Below, in pieces: positions 38,721 through 49,300 of a stretch of 64,000 nucleotides of DNA. The first letter of the stretch is position 1; the number at the start of each line of letters is the position of its first letter. A model generated the notes under the pieces. It was not told where the DNA came from. It did not search any database and saw nothing but the letters and a program-made list of their open reading frames with translations. The DNA comes from Phoebastria nigripes. Lineage: Eukaryota; Chordata; Aves; Procellariiformes; Diomedeidae. The stretch is taken from the NCBI GenBank assembly GCA_035582835.1, contig JAYKAV010002780.1, positions 368,153-432,152 of the forward strand, given 5' to 3'. The position numbers and the translations under genes were made by a program.

Positions 38721-38781
38721 GATTTCCTCCGATGCATTTTTCCCTCCCCCAAGTCTCTCTGAAACCAACAAGACTGGGGTT
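38721..38781 (+). other. CNR1: CNR1 coding-exon 5' UTR segment after a splice acceptor
   Basis: The AG at 38719-38720 follows a clean pyrimidine run (gatcttttccccttctag), giving a strong 3' splice site 61 nt before the CNR1 ATG. From memory, mammalian CNR1 also has its acceptor roughly 60 nt upstream of the start codon, so the position fits the family. The segment contains an out-of-frame ATG at 38732 that opens a short upstream ORF (separate entry). The acceptor call comes from sequence and family structure; no transcript was available. Confidence 0.85.
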
Positions 38782-38785
38782 ATGA
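38732..38785 (+). CDS. Upstream ORF of 17 codons overlapping the CNR1 start
   Basis: An ATG at 38732, in a poor initiation context (C at -3), opens a 17-codon frame. Its TGA stop (38783-38785) overlaps the CNR1 ATG in an ATGA arrangement. The predicted peptide is [17 protein letters not shown]. It lies in the same exon as the receptor start, so every transcript using the acceptor at 38720 would carry it. An overlapping stop and start is compatible with leaky scanning or termination-reinitiation, so any role would be translational control of CB1. Its existence is read directly from the sequence; function is inferred. Confidence 0.6.
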   Translation: MHFSLPQVSLKPTRLGL

Positions 38786-40203
38786 AGTCAATCCTAGATG
38801 GCCTCGCAGATACAACTTTCCGAACAATCACAACAGATCTCCTTTACGTGGGCTCCAACGATATCCAGTACGAAGACATGAAAGGCGACATGGCGTCCAA
38901 GCTGGGATACTACCCCCAGAAGTTTCCTCTCTCTTCCTTCAGGGGTGATCCTTTCCAAGAAAAAATGACTGCGGGAGATGATCCCCTGTTGAGCATTATT
39001 CCCTCAGATCAGGTCAACATCACAGAGTTTTACAACAAGTCCCTGTCCACGTTTAAGGATAATGAGGAGAACATACAGTGTGGGGAGAACTTCATGGATA
39101 TGGAGTGCTTTATGATCCTGAACCCCAGCCAGCAGCTGGCCATCGCNGTGCTGTCGCTCACCCTGGGCACCTTCACGGTCCTAGAGAACCTCCTCGTCCT
39201 GTGTGTCATCCTCCATTCCCGAAGCCTCCGATGTAGACCCTCCTACCATTTCATCAGCAGCCTGGCTGTGGCCGACCTCCTGGGCAGTGTGATTTTTGTC
39301 TACAGTTTTGTGGATTTCCATGTTTTCCACCGGAAGGACAGCCCCAACGTCTTCTTGTTCAAACTGGGTGGAGTTACAGCCTCCTTCACTGCCTCCGTAG
39401 GTAGCCTTTTCCTCACGGCAATAGACCGGTACATATCTATACACAGGCCACTAGCTTACAAAAGGATTGTTACCCGACCAAAGGCTGTTGTAGCNTTTTG
39501 TGTGATGTGGACCATTGCTATTGTAATAGCCGTTCTTCCTCTGCTCGGCTGGAACTGCAAAAAGCTCAACTCTGTTTGTTCAGACATATTCCCTCTCATC
39601 GACGAGACGTACCTGATGTTCTGGATCGGGGTCACCAGCGTCCTCTTGCTGTTCATTGTCTATGCCTACATGTACATACTGTGGAAGGCTCACAGCCACG
39701 CTGTTCGCATGATTCAGCGGGGCACACAGAAAAGCATAATCATTCAGTCTACAGAGGATGGTAAGGTACAGATCACTAGGCCTGATCAAACTCGTATGGA
39801 CATCAGGTTAGCCAAAACCTTGGTCCTTATCCTAGTCGTTTTAATCATATGCTGGGGCCCTCTCCTCGCCATCATGGTGTACGATGTCTTTGGGAAAATG
39901 AACAAGCTCATCAAGACTGTCTTTGCCTTCTGTAGCATGCTCTGTTTGCTGAATTCAACGGTGAATCCCATCATCTATGCTCTGAGGAGCAAGGACTTGC
40001 GACACGCCTTCCGCAGCATGTTCCCCACCTGCGAAGGAACCGCGCAGCCCCTCGATAACAGCATGGAGTCTGACTGCCAGCACAAACACGCCAACAATGC
40101 AGGGAACGTGCACAGGGCTGCCGAGAGCTGCATTAAGAGCACAGTTAAGATTGCCAAAGTTACCATGTCTGTCTCCACAGACACGACTGCTGAAGCGTTG
40201 TAA
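38782..40203 (+). CDS. CNR1: Cannabinoid receptor type 1 (CB1), complete single-exon CDS
   Basis: A class A G-protein-coupled receptor for anandamide and 2-AG. It couples mainly to Gi/o and acts at presynaptic membranes to inhibit adenylyl cyclase and transmitter release. The frame is 473 codons from ATG to TAA and matches the vertebrate CB1 family end to end; numbering runs two above human through the core. Visible landmarks are the long N-terminus with sequons N79-I-T and N85-K-S, the N-terminal cysteine pair C100/C109, and TM1 at about 117-143. Further landmarks are TM2 with D165 (2.50), K194 in TM3 (human K192, ligand contact), DRY at 215-217, ECL2 cysteines C259/C266, CWGP at 357-360, NPIIY at 395-399, helix 8 with the likely palmitoylated C417, and a C-terminus ending TTAEAL, the CRIP1a-binding tail. 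The ATG was chosen because the first residues ([15 protein letters not shown]) match the family start; -3 is G. Codons 122 and 238 are GCN, so Ala either way. S159 replaces human G157. The gene is intact, with no frameshift. Confidence 0.99.
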   Translation: MKSILDGLADTTFRTITTDLLYVGSNDIQYEDMKGDMASKLGYYPQKFPLSSFRGDPFQEKMTAGDDPLLSIIPSDQVNITEFYNKSLSTFKDNEENIQCGENFMDMECFMILNPSQQLAIXVLSLTLGTFTVLENLLVLCVILHSRSLRCRPSYHFISSLAVADLLGSVIFVYSFVDFHVFHRKDSPNVFLFKLGGVTASFTASVGSLFLTAIDRYISIHRPLAYKRIVTRPKAVVXFCVMWTIAIVIAVLPLLGWNCKKLNSVCSDIFPLIDETYLMFWIGVTSVLLLFIVYAYMYILWKAHSHAVRMIQRGTQKSIIIQSTEDGKVQITRPDQTRMDIRLAKTLVLILVVLIICWGPLLAIMVYDVFGKMNKLIKTVFAFCSMLCLLNSTVNPIIYALRSKDLRHAFRSMFPTCEGTAQPLDNSMESDCQHKHANNAGNVHRAAESCIKSTVKIAKVTMSVSTDTTAEAL

Positions 40204-40243
40204 GTCAGAGACTTCTCAGCATTGTGAGAAAAGGAGTTAGTTT

Positions 40244-40260
40244 AAAAAAAAAAAAAAAAA
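40244..40260 (+). repeat. Poly(A) run 40 nt after the CNR1 stop
   Basis: Seventeen consecutive A residues within the transcribed 3' UTR. It is an internal homopolymer, not a tail, because UTR sequence continues for kilobases afterwards. Confidence 0.85.
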
Positions 40261-41390
40261 TCAACAACAGAGAAAACCAAACCCGTGGCTTAACGTGTTT
40301 GTACCCTCCTGTAATATTTTTTTGGTTTGTCATTGTAAGCTGAGCGATGATTGTGTTAAGAGCATTACCATCACCCAGTTCTTCAGGTTTTACAATTAGG
40401 GATTCAAGCTAAATTTTCAAAAGTTTTTTCTCAAAAAGCATTTACTGAATAATAGTAAGTTTCCTGAAAGAGCACAGAGAAAATACCAGGTTAGCAACGG
40501 TTCCTTTTGGGGGTGTGAAGAAAAATTGTGAAACCTAATTGAAAACTAATGCATCCTAAACCAATACCATCAAATAAGAAAAAAAGCCTTGTAATCATGC
40601 TGTTCATTTCAATGTGAAGTGTATTTCATGTCTATAAGTAATAGTTTTGATTTTTTCCAAAAGCGGCAGTGCTGAGTTTTAGAGGTTTTGTAAAACGTGT
40701 TGTGTCCCGTGAATTGTATGCTGTTTTATTATGTGTTATTGATATTTGTCTGATTAAACAAAGTGATAAGGTAGACTTCCGTGGAAATAATGTGAAACGT
40801 GATATGTAAACCCCATTGAAAACACTTACTGTATTTGAAGAATTCCTATGAGCTATTTTGGAAATTTTACACTTCTAGTGGTCTTCTGTGGACTTAGAGG
40901 AGAGGCTTTGTGTTCTTCTACTAAAATTATTTCCCCACTACCTTTTACTTTCACATGCATACGAGAGTAACAGCAACAAAGGAATAGAGGAGGAATGTAA
41001 GAGAGGAATGCACTGGTTCAGACTTCTAAATACCACTGCGTTTATACAGAAGGATGTTTATGGTTGTACAGACTATCGCCCTGCTCTTGGGCGTTGCGTG
41101 AATATGAACACTGAAAGGCGAAGGTCCCGGATATTGGCTCCTTTAACGGGCAACTGGTTTTAAGCCACGTGCTGGTGCTGGACCACTGAAGACAGCATGT
41201 GTCAGACTCAATGTGCGATGTTATCACTGTGCAGTCGATGTATACTTGAAGTGTGTCGCATTCCTGTATCCCAGGTTTAAGCAGATTCAGAGCCTGAGAT
41301 GCCAAACTCCCATCTTCACTAAAAGAGGAGGAAATATTGTCAGACTTAGACATTTTCTTATTGTGTGAGCGTGTATATAAATAAATATCT

Positions 41391-41427
41391 ATGTGTGTGT
41401 ACGTGTGTGTGTGTGCGTGTGTGTGTA
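41391..41427 (+). repeat. GT-rich microsatellite in the CNR1 3' UTR
   Basis: Interrupted (TG)n tract with ACG and GCG interruptions, inside the inferred 3' UTR and just after an AT-rich stretch (ataaataaatat). It could be length-variable within the transcript. Confidence 0.8.
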
Positions 41428-43388
41428 AGTATACTAATCAGTGTGAGTCATGGTAGCACAAGTAAGATAGGTCACTATGACCAAATGTAAACTGTACTTC
41501 TTGTTGCACGCTTTGCACACGAATTCTGTTTCTAAAATTGAGTTCTTCCAACTGATTACTGATGAAAGTACCGTATTAAGAACATCCCGATCCACTCTGA
41601 GAGGTGTATCCCTGTGCTAGAGAAAGCGACCTTTCAGTTGTACTTGAGAATAAGGGGAAACAAGAGGCAGAGCATGGCAGGAGCCCTCACTGACAACTGC
41701 AATGGCTGTCGATGGTGTTCCTGAAAATGGAGAAAGACAGAAAAAAATGGTAATTTGTTTTAAGACCGTCAGTATTCAAATCTGATTGCTTGAAATGGGG
41801 TGAGTCTCACTGTGAAATCAGGATACCAATGACAAGGTTTGACACCATCAGCTTCAAGGAAGGAGAAGTTATTGAAGGAAAATGGCGCCTCTGTTCCCTG
41901 GTGGGATTGTTTCTGCAGCCTGGGACTTTCGCAAGGAGCATGTTACCAGATAGGCTTTGAGGCATCGATATTCTGTAATTCCATTCTGAATCAGAAGGTA
42001 TGGGGTCCTCTTCTCTGCTGCCTTGCTTTTTTGGACCGTTTCCTCACCCTTCTTGTGGATGATTTCTGCCAAAATAGCTGCAAAAGCGGCTTAGCCCGTT
42101 AGCTGCCTGACGCTTGCCGCAAGAGGGGTGACTCCCTCTGTGGTACCAGGCGAGTGGAGCCAAATCCATGCTGCCTGCCGCCCGTCCTCGGGGTTATGTA
42201 GGGAAAGAGCAGGGTGACAGCCCTGGGGTCTCTGGCTGCCATGGTGTCCCCATGGTGTTTCTGATACCTCGGAGGAGGCCAGAGCAGCCGGTAGCGCAAA
42301 CGGCCCAGCCGATTTCAGCCAGTGGCTCTNCGGGGGCGTCAGTGGCTCCAAGTTCAGGCTTGGTGAGGGGCAGCACATTTTAAAGGTCTCATCAGGCGAG
42401 GTGCTGAGCAGCAGCTGGAAGACACAGGGGTACTTTCCTCCTCCACCCCCCTCCCCTGCAGNTTAGCTGGGTGGTAGGACAGGGCACCATGGTCTCGAGG
42501 GGGCCATGGCGGTCTGCCAAAACCGGCGGATTGCAGAGGATTCCCCGAGGACATGCAAGTCCTCCTTCTGAAAGATCTTTCTCATATTTACGTGTAGTCC
42601 ATCCTAAAGCAGTCCTCTTGGAGGATGAGGGGGGAAAGTCCATTTGAAATGTAAAGGTATTTTAAGAGCCATTTTTGAAACTGTCTTGTTGTGAATTAAA
42701 TGCAAACTTCGTGGACTTCCGTTGTGCATTCAAGTTCTAAATTTTACATGATAAATCATGGGACAATGGGGCTGTCTTGGCACTTAACTTGGTGCTTACT
42801 GATATAATAAGAAATAGCATCCTGTGAAACGTTACCGTCTATCATCAGTATCTTCATTTGCATAATGAGTTTTTCTGAAGCTCTGGGAACTGTCGGTTCA
42901 CTTAGAACCATTTATTATGAGGTGGCAACAATTTCCCTACACGTTGTGCGCTAAGTAGAACTACTCGTTCACTAGAAAAATCTGCTGCCGTTCCAAGATA
43001 AGCTGTACTTAAACTTCAGCTTTAGGTATTCCTAATTTGCGGTTGCCTACCTTCACTTAGTGATAGCACAGCCAAACGATACTGTGTTCTACAGCCACCC
43101 ACACCGACATCATCAACCAACCAACGATAGTTGCAGTTACGTATCCGTACCAACACCAAGTGTTGCGTATCTACTGAGAAGACCATCTATGTATGTCACA
43201 TGCGTGCAGCCTTAGATTCTCAACAGTCTAATTGTATATTTGTATAATATAATCTCCTCGATGCTGTGCAATCACTATCCACATCTTCTTGCACTGGCCT
43301 TTTGATGAAAATTTTAGTGTGTCTATTGTGAGATAGACAGCGCATTTTACCTGCTGTTATTGGGCTGAATGTATGTAAATAAGTAAAA

Positions 43389-43394
43389 AATAAA
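43389..43394 (+). terminator. Candidate CNR1 poly(A) signal 1 (AATAAA)
   Basis: Canonical AATAAA hexamer about 3.19 kb after the CNR1 stop codon, in an A-rich setting. One of three closely spaced candidates. Confidence 0.35.
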
Positions 43395-43488
43395 AGAAGT
43401 CATCTGTACAAGCAGTGGCCTAAAAAGTCTGTAATTGTAGACTAGGACAATTGTTGAAGTTGCTGTGACATCTCAAATACTACCTTTG

Positions 43489-43494
43489 AATAAA
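43489..43494 (+). terminator. Candidate CNR1 poly(A) signal 2 (AATAAA)
   Basis: Canonical AATAAA about 3.29 kb after the stop, followed within about 30 bases by a T/G-rich stretch (gtctctttggatgctgtttc) that could be the downstream element. I rank it the best of the proximal pair. Confidence 0.5.
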
Positions 43495-43879
43495 CTGTTT
43501 ACAGGGTCTCTTTGGATGCTGTTTCATAGTGAAAGGAAAATCTTGCCTTGTGATAATATGAGGTAAAGAAATTGGATTACCTGAGCTTTTTATTTCCAGT
43601 GTTTCAAAGTGGAGAACATAACTCTCTATTGTCTGTAAATCTAACATTATTACTTCCTCTTAGAAGAATATTGTATCATTAGATGTTTGTTTGAGCTGGT
43701 AACATCCTTGCAACTGCTGCAATATTTTTCATTAGCAACCTGTATAATAGTTTGTACACAAGTACTGTTCAGATTGTCATGAAAAGTAGCTTTGACCATT
43801 TACCTACCAGTAGCAGAATAGTATTTCTGTAAGGTTTCTAGTGTATTCCTACCATATCATATTTTATTTCTATAATGTA

Positions 43880-43885
43880 ATTAAA
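43880..43885 (+). terminator. Candidate CNR1 poly(A) signal 3 (ATTAAA)
   Basis: The common ATTAAA variant, about 3.68 kb after the stop, in an AT-rich context. T-rich sequence (ctactttttttgttttcc) follows about 35 bases later. A plausible distal site. Confidence 0.4.
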
Positions 43886-43905
43886 CTGTTATTTATTCAA
43901 GGAGA

Positions 43906-46295
43906 AAAAGTATTCCTCTACTTTTTTTGTTTTCCAAATTTTGAGGTAACTGAGGAAGCCACGTGATGATGCTGCCTCATCCCACAATCTGGTGCTCTAC
44001 GTTTTGTTTATAAGTTTGTCTGTCAGATTCTGAAACAACTGCTTAAACAACTTGACAACAGGTTGTTAAGCTTTGTGGGTTTTAATTGTACGTTGATATG
44101 TTTGAAGGAGGAGGTAGATTATATATTTTATATTTGTGTATTCAGTACTATGGAGACAAGAGAGAAATGACATAGTTAAAACTGAATCTCCTGTTTCATT
44201 ATGTAGGCAATTTCCCCTTTCCTCTGTATTAGCCAAAATGCAATAAATCTCTTTTGCCTTTCTCAGATGCATATGTTTGCACAGAGATGTCACATTAAGA
44301 CAAACCCATATACTTCAGAAAAACAAAACACAAAAGAGCAGAAGAAAGGAATACAAACTAAAATAGTGCTGCCAACAGCAACGACGACCTAAATTAGTTA
44401 TTGGTGGTTGTAAATGTAATCAAAGACTTGAGACAAACAAAAAGTTAGTCTAGTTTTGGCCAATGTGAGTGGGGACAGAGTTGCAGGGGAGGCGGGGAGA
44501 TGATGGAGTGGTCCAACAGGGATGCACAAAAGTTGTGCAGGGAGAGCAAGCTCAGCCATGCCACTGCCTACGGGGCACGCTGAAGTGCTCATCCACAACT
44601 GAAAGGAAGGGTTGAAAAAACACTTAGAATCTCTTCGTGGTCCCACACGCCCAATCCAAAGCCCACTAAATGCTGTAGAAAGGTCCCTGCCCATTTCAAA
44701 GGCTCAGTTTTTCATCTGACTTAGTCTCAGATTCATGTTACTTGGGCAATTTTCCTTCTCCACATTTGTGGTTTGAAAACAGTGGAGGTCCTTAGGGGAT
44801 GAAGTGAGCATGTCCTGGGGCCTTGGATCATGGTTCTGCCACAGTATTTGTAATTTTAAAAATTAGGTCACTGATGAATTGAGAAAGTCTTGGCAAAACA
44901 AAAGCAACTAGAAATGAAAGATTAGCTCTTAATCTTCAGCTGCATACTAAATTTAAATGAAGAAGGCTGAATATTTCTGCTGAAAGCTGTCACTTCCAAA
45001 GCAGCCAGGAGACAATTCCCACTGTATTCAGCATGTTCACTAGAAAATAAGGGCTATACTGCCACAAACCGACAGTTCCTCTTGATGGTAACACCTAAGT
45101 CTATTCTAAACAACACAAGAGGAAATAATGACAACTTTCCAAGTGCTTTCCCACACTACCAGCTCAGGAAGTGTGCGGGCAAATACACTGTCATCGTTTC
45201 AGCCTTTCACATTAACAGCCGTTATTATTTCCGCTCTTCTGACAGTTGTTTTAAGAAGTCACAATATCATCATGCACGCACATCATCAATAAAACATCTG
45301 CATTTTGTTGTTTTTTAAAAAAATGTTTTGTCTTCAGTGAAAGTCAAGCTTTGGCTTGATTTAAAAATTAAATTATAATATCTGGGAACAGATTATAAAA
45401 GAAGAGAAAAAAATCATTTTGCCTGTGTTTAAGAAAGCATAGGGTGGGGGGGTTTATTTGACAGTTTAGAGTATATGTCTTCCTCCGTTCTGCCTTTGTC
45501 CATTGGTCTTTTTAGGTAATGTATATAAAGAATATCAACAGAGTGTTCTTTAAATAGCAGCACAAAGTATGAAGCACATGATTGCCTATAACAGGGCTCC
45601 TTAATATGAACGGCCATCTAATGCTAATCTTTAAAATTCAGTTAACAGAAAGAGTGATAATAAGCCCAAGGTAATCTTAACGACTAGGTATGACATGCCC
45701 TGGTATTGCTTTCCAATAAATCATCTTTGGTATTCAGAGCAGCACTCAGTTTAGTGTTAAAGCGTATTGAGGTATGGAATCCTGTCTCAATAAAGTCACT
45801 AAGAATTTTTTATTGACTTCAGCAGAAACGATATCTTACCCTAGATTTTCAAACTATGAGTTTGCATTTGGAAAGTGCAATTTTATATTCCATTGTATTT
45901 GCATTTTCACTGACATTAAAACAAAGATGAGACAGAATAAANAACAGCCTCTATATCCATTGGTTTGGGTTTTTTTTACCTCCAAGATAATCTGTTTTGA
46001 ATTCTGGTGGGTCAATGCAGAATCATAAAGTCTGGCAGGAGTTCAATGGACTTGTCATGGGAGTGAAGCAATTTATTTATCCATATGTGTGCAGATGGGG
46101 TAGAGAACATCATGAACAAAACTGCGCTCTCAGTAATGCTGACAGAGTTGCTTCCTGACCACTTGCACTGATGCCATTTTGATGCTGCTTTCTCTCCCTC
46201 TCTCCATATATATGCATATATGTGTGTGCATGGTGAAAACAGGCTACACATATATTCAAAAATCTTTCCCCAAAATAAAGAAGTCTCTCTACATG
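43906..46295. other. 3' flank of CNR1, nothing coding
   Basis: AT-rich single-copy DNA. The segment 45080-45340 is free of repeat signatures and rich in TAAT/ATTA-type words, and could be a regulatory element. No gene recognised. Confidence 0.45.
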
Positions 46296-46335
46296 TAATA
46301 ATAATAATAATAATAACAACAACAACAACAACAAC
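46296..46335 (+). repeat. Compound (TAA)n(CAA)n microsatellite
   Basis: About six TAA units pass directly into about seven CAA units. It produces poly-Val/Ile and poly-Leu stretches in minus-strand frames, which are therefore spurious. Confidence 0.9.
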
Positions 46336-49300
46336 ATGAAACAACTTCACAGCCACTGATTTCACAAAGGGGAAACGTCTTCTGCCGTTTATAGCCATAA
46401 CTGGATGGATCAAGCCCTGCCATTGCTATTTTTTTTCCCCATGGATCTTACTGAAAGTCCCTCCAGGGCTCAGCACCACAGGGATACCCCGCTTTCCACC
46501 GAGCTGAAGAGAGGGAGAGGGAAGGGAGCTGGAAATGCCCCAGTTCTTGTTTGTGGCAGGCTGTTCTGGAGCTCCTGTGTGTGTAATGCTGTGAGGGTCT
46601 CTGGGGACTCCCCCGTGGTGTCCCTGCCCTCCAAGGCAGGGCTTGGTGGTTGCTGTAACCTGGCCGAGAGCAGAAACCTCATCAAGAGGGGTGAAGAATA
46701 ATCATCTCTGGTTGAAACTCTGAAAAGAAAGGATTTAAGACATAGTAGGGTAATAACGCAGAGGTGGGGACCTGCTATGCGTCATTTCTCAGTTAAGGAA
46801 CAAGGATTAGGGGTATCATTTTAATAGAGGAACGTGGGGAATTATACAGGCTATGGATCCATCCAGTAAACACTCCTCCCAAACCTTCACAAGGGTAATA
46901 ATAAATCCTGTAAGGCCTTTCATCAGCAGCCTGGGAAAAAAATATAATCATTGTCTCTGCAATGCTTAACTTGTAACCTAATTCAAAGTCATTTTTAAAT
47001 TATACACCTACCTGCTACCAATGCAGTCTGAGTTGGCAAAATTAATAACAGGCATGCTCAGTAAATCCAAGGTTTAAAGCCTTAGCTAGAATGTTAATGT
47101 CTAAGTTGAGTAATACTATCAGTCATGAGAATTACAGTTATCTGCCTCCTTATCTTTTCCTATTTATTAGAGGGGTTTTATTTATTCTTATTATAGCACC
47201 AGCAAAACCTGACAGCTCTGGCAGAGGGAGGGANGGTCTCTCCACATGCGGCCGGTGGTGTTGCTGAGTTGCCTGCAGCAGCGGGGCCAGGGCACCCAGG
47301 CACTGCAAAATGCTGATCTGGACAAGGAGGCGAAGAGAAAGGATTTGCCACTTCACAGCAAGCCTAGCAGGAGATGAGAAAAGAGCAAAGCGTTCCGGGG
47401 TGCAGCTCCTTCCCCAGGCATGTCCTACATCCCCTTACAGCTTGGGAGGTGCTGGGTGGACACTGCCGCAGGGGGAGGAAAGCTTCAGGTTGAAACCCCA
47501 CCACTCCCACCATGGCAGCTGATGATGGGCTCCTCGGCAGGGACATGGCCAAAATTGTTGCACCCAAGGGTTAGTGCCCATGGTGAGGCACTTGCAAAGG
47601 GAGCTGGCTTCTTCCTGCCTGTGCTTCATCAGCTGTGAGTGTGGATTGTGCATAGCTTGAACATCTGCTTTTTTGCCCCAAATTGTTCTTTAAGAAAAGC
47701 TTCCACTTTCAGCTTTGGTGTTCCTCACTCAGGATCCTGGAGCTGACCAAAATGTGGCTATGTGCAGATGATAAAAAACCCCACATGTCTACAGTCTTTA
47801 TAGACAGATTACAGGAAGAGCAGCTTAACAGCAAAATGTCATAAAAGACTCAAAAAAGACCACATTATCCACCTACAAATTGGGCATTTAGCCCAAATAG
47901 TTTTCTATGCAAGCAATATATGCAGGTAAACCATTTAACCTCATTTTCCCCTGGGAAAGCTGAGGATCTAGCCAAAAGACTGAGTTGTCTCACTCAGGAA
48001 ATGCAGGCAGCGGTTGCATCTGGTGCTGGAAAGGACCACTCCTATAGTGACCGACGGCTGACCTCCTAAACAGGTATCGAAACTGAGATCTTTCGGATTC
48101 TCTCATTCAAGACATTCAGCCCTGATGTGAAGTGAGAGTGTCCATCATTTTGTTTCTTTTTAATGCCATTCAAAATACCACTGGGCCCTGCAGATGCTTT
48201 ATTTTATTATTGCAGACATGATGAAGCTACTGGCTATCATAAGAAAGGACAGAGGGGGCCTTCGAACTCAGTGCCACTCTATTCTTATGCTTTTGCTCTT
48301 TGCCCTTTCTTGCTGATTGCACAAGGTTTTTAAATAGTTGTTTGGGATCTAATCTTAGCTGCTGTGTCAGCTGGCCCCTGCTGAGGCTTAAATCCTTCTG
48401 CTGAATATGAAAGTGTAGGCTGAAGTCTCAAAAAGGAACAGGGCACTTGCCTTCTAGAGAGCAGAGTGTGGAGGTGGGAATGAATAGGAAAGTGTTTCTT
48501 GTAGGAAAGTGAACAATGGCAAAGCATGAGAACATGGGCCGATATACATTATCTGTGGTCGCTTGCCCACTGGCAGTTTGTTCCTTCTCCTCTCTCTGCT
48601 GCCTCCTCCATAGTGCCAACACAAGCGCTTGCATGGCTGCCTGGTGAGTCAGATCCAGCTGAACTGATCCAGCTAAAAAANTTTTTTTTTTCTTTTTGGA
48701 CATGTTATGCCTGCCAGATCATTTCCAGACTGCATGACCTGGGTTTCAGAGCTGGGAACTGGCGCAGGATTTGTCACACGGGCAACTCAACAGCTCCATC
48801 AAACCAGATTCCTGCTGTGCCAAGCGAGTAATGGGACTTTCTGGTCTTGTTGTTCATTATCAGAACAGTCTAAAAGTGTTCTGCACTTCCAAACAGGAGC
48901 ACTGAGGGAAACTTGAGTTTCAGAGCCCATTGAAGCACCAAAACTGCATGGGCAGTTAGGCAAAGTCCTAACCAGAACTAAGAAAACTCTCCCCATTCTC
49001 AGTGCCAGTGACTTGCTGGCATGAATACACTTTTTTTTTTTTTTTCCTCAACAACAGAAGTAACCATTGGGTTGGAAAATTCCCTTTGAATTTTCCTTCT
49101 CTTGAAAGATACCTATGCTCCTGATGAGTCTTTGGAAATGCCCATGCTCAGGTGGATGGGCAGAACATGCAAGTCATCCCTCCGGCTACCAGCCACGTGG
49201 CTGACTCACGGCGGGCACATCTTGCTCTGGGCATGCCATGGTGAACACCTCTCCGCACTGGTACACAAAGTCCCAGGGCAGGCAGGGCGAGCTTGGTGCT

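Larger units (their letters stand above)
40204..43905 (+). other. CNR1: CNR1 3' UTR (end inferred)
   Basis: Non-coding sequence follows the CNR1 stop. It is AT-rich, lacks recognised repeats apart from simple ones, and carries a 17-A run at 40244-40260 and a GT-rich microsatellite at 41391-41427. Three candidate poly(A) signals lie at 43389 (AATAAA), 43489 (AATAAA) and 43880 (ATTAAA), giving a UTR of about 3.2-3.7 kb. That agrees with the long CNR1 3' UTR known in mammals. A more GC-rich patch lies at about 42080-42640. Which signal is used cannot be decided from sequence alone, so the 3' boundary is approximate. Confidence 0.65.

Noticed and set aside
39181..40184. Antisense and alternate-frame ORFs inside the CNR1 CDS
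   Set aside because: They are shadows of the conserved receptor frame, with no independent homology.
46012..46413. Minus-strand frames with poly-Val/Ile or poly-Leu
   Set aside because: They are produced by the (TAA)n(CAA)n microsatellite.
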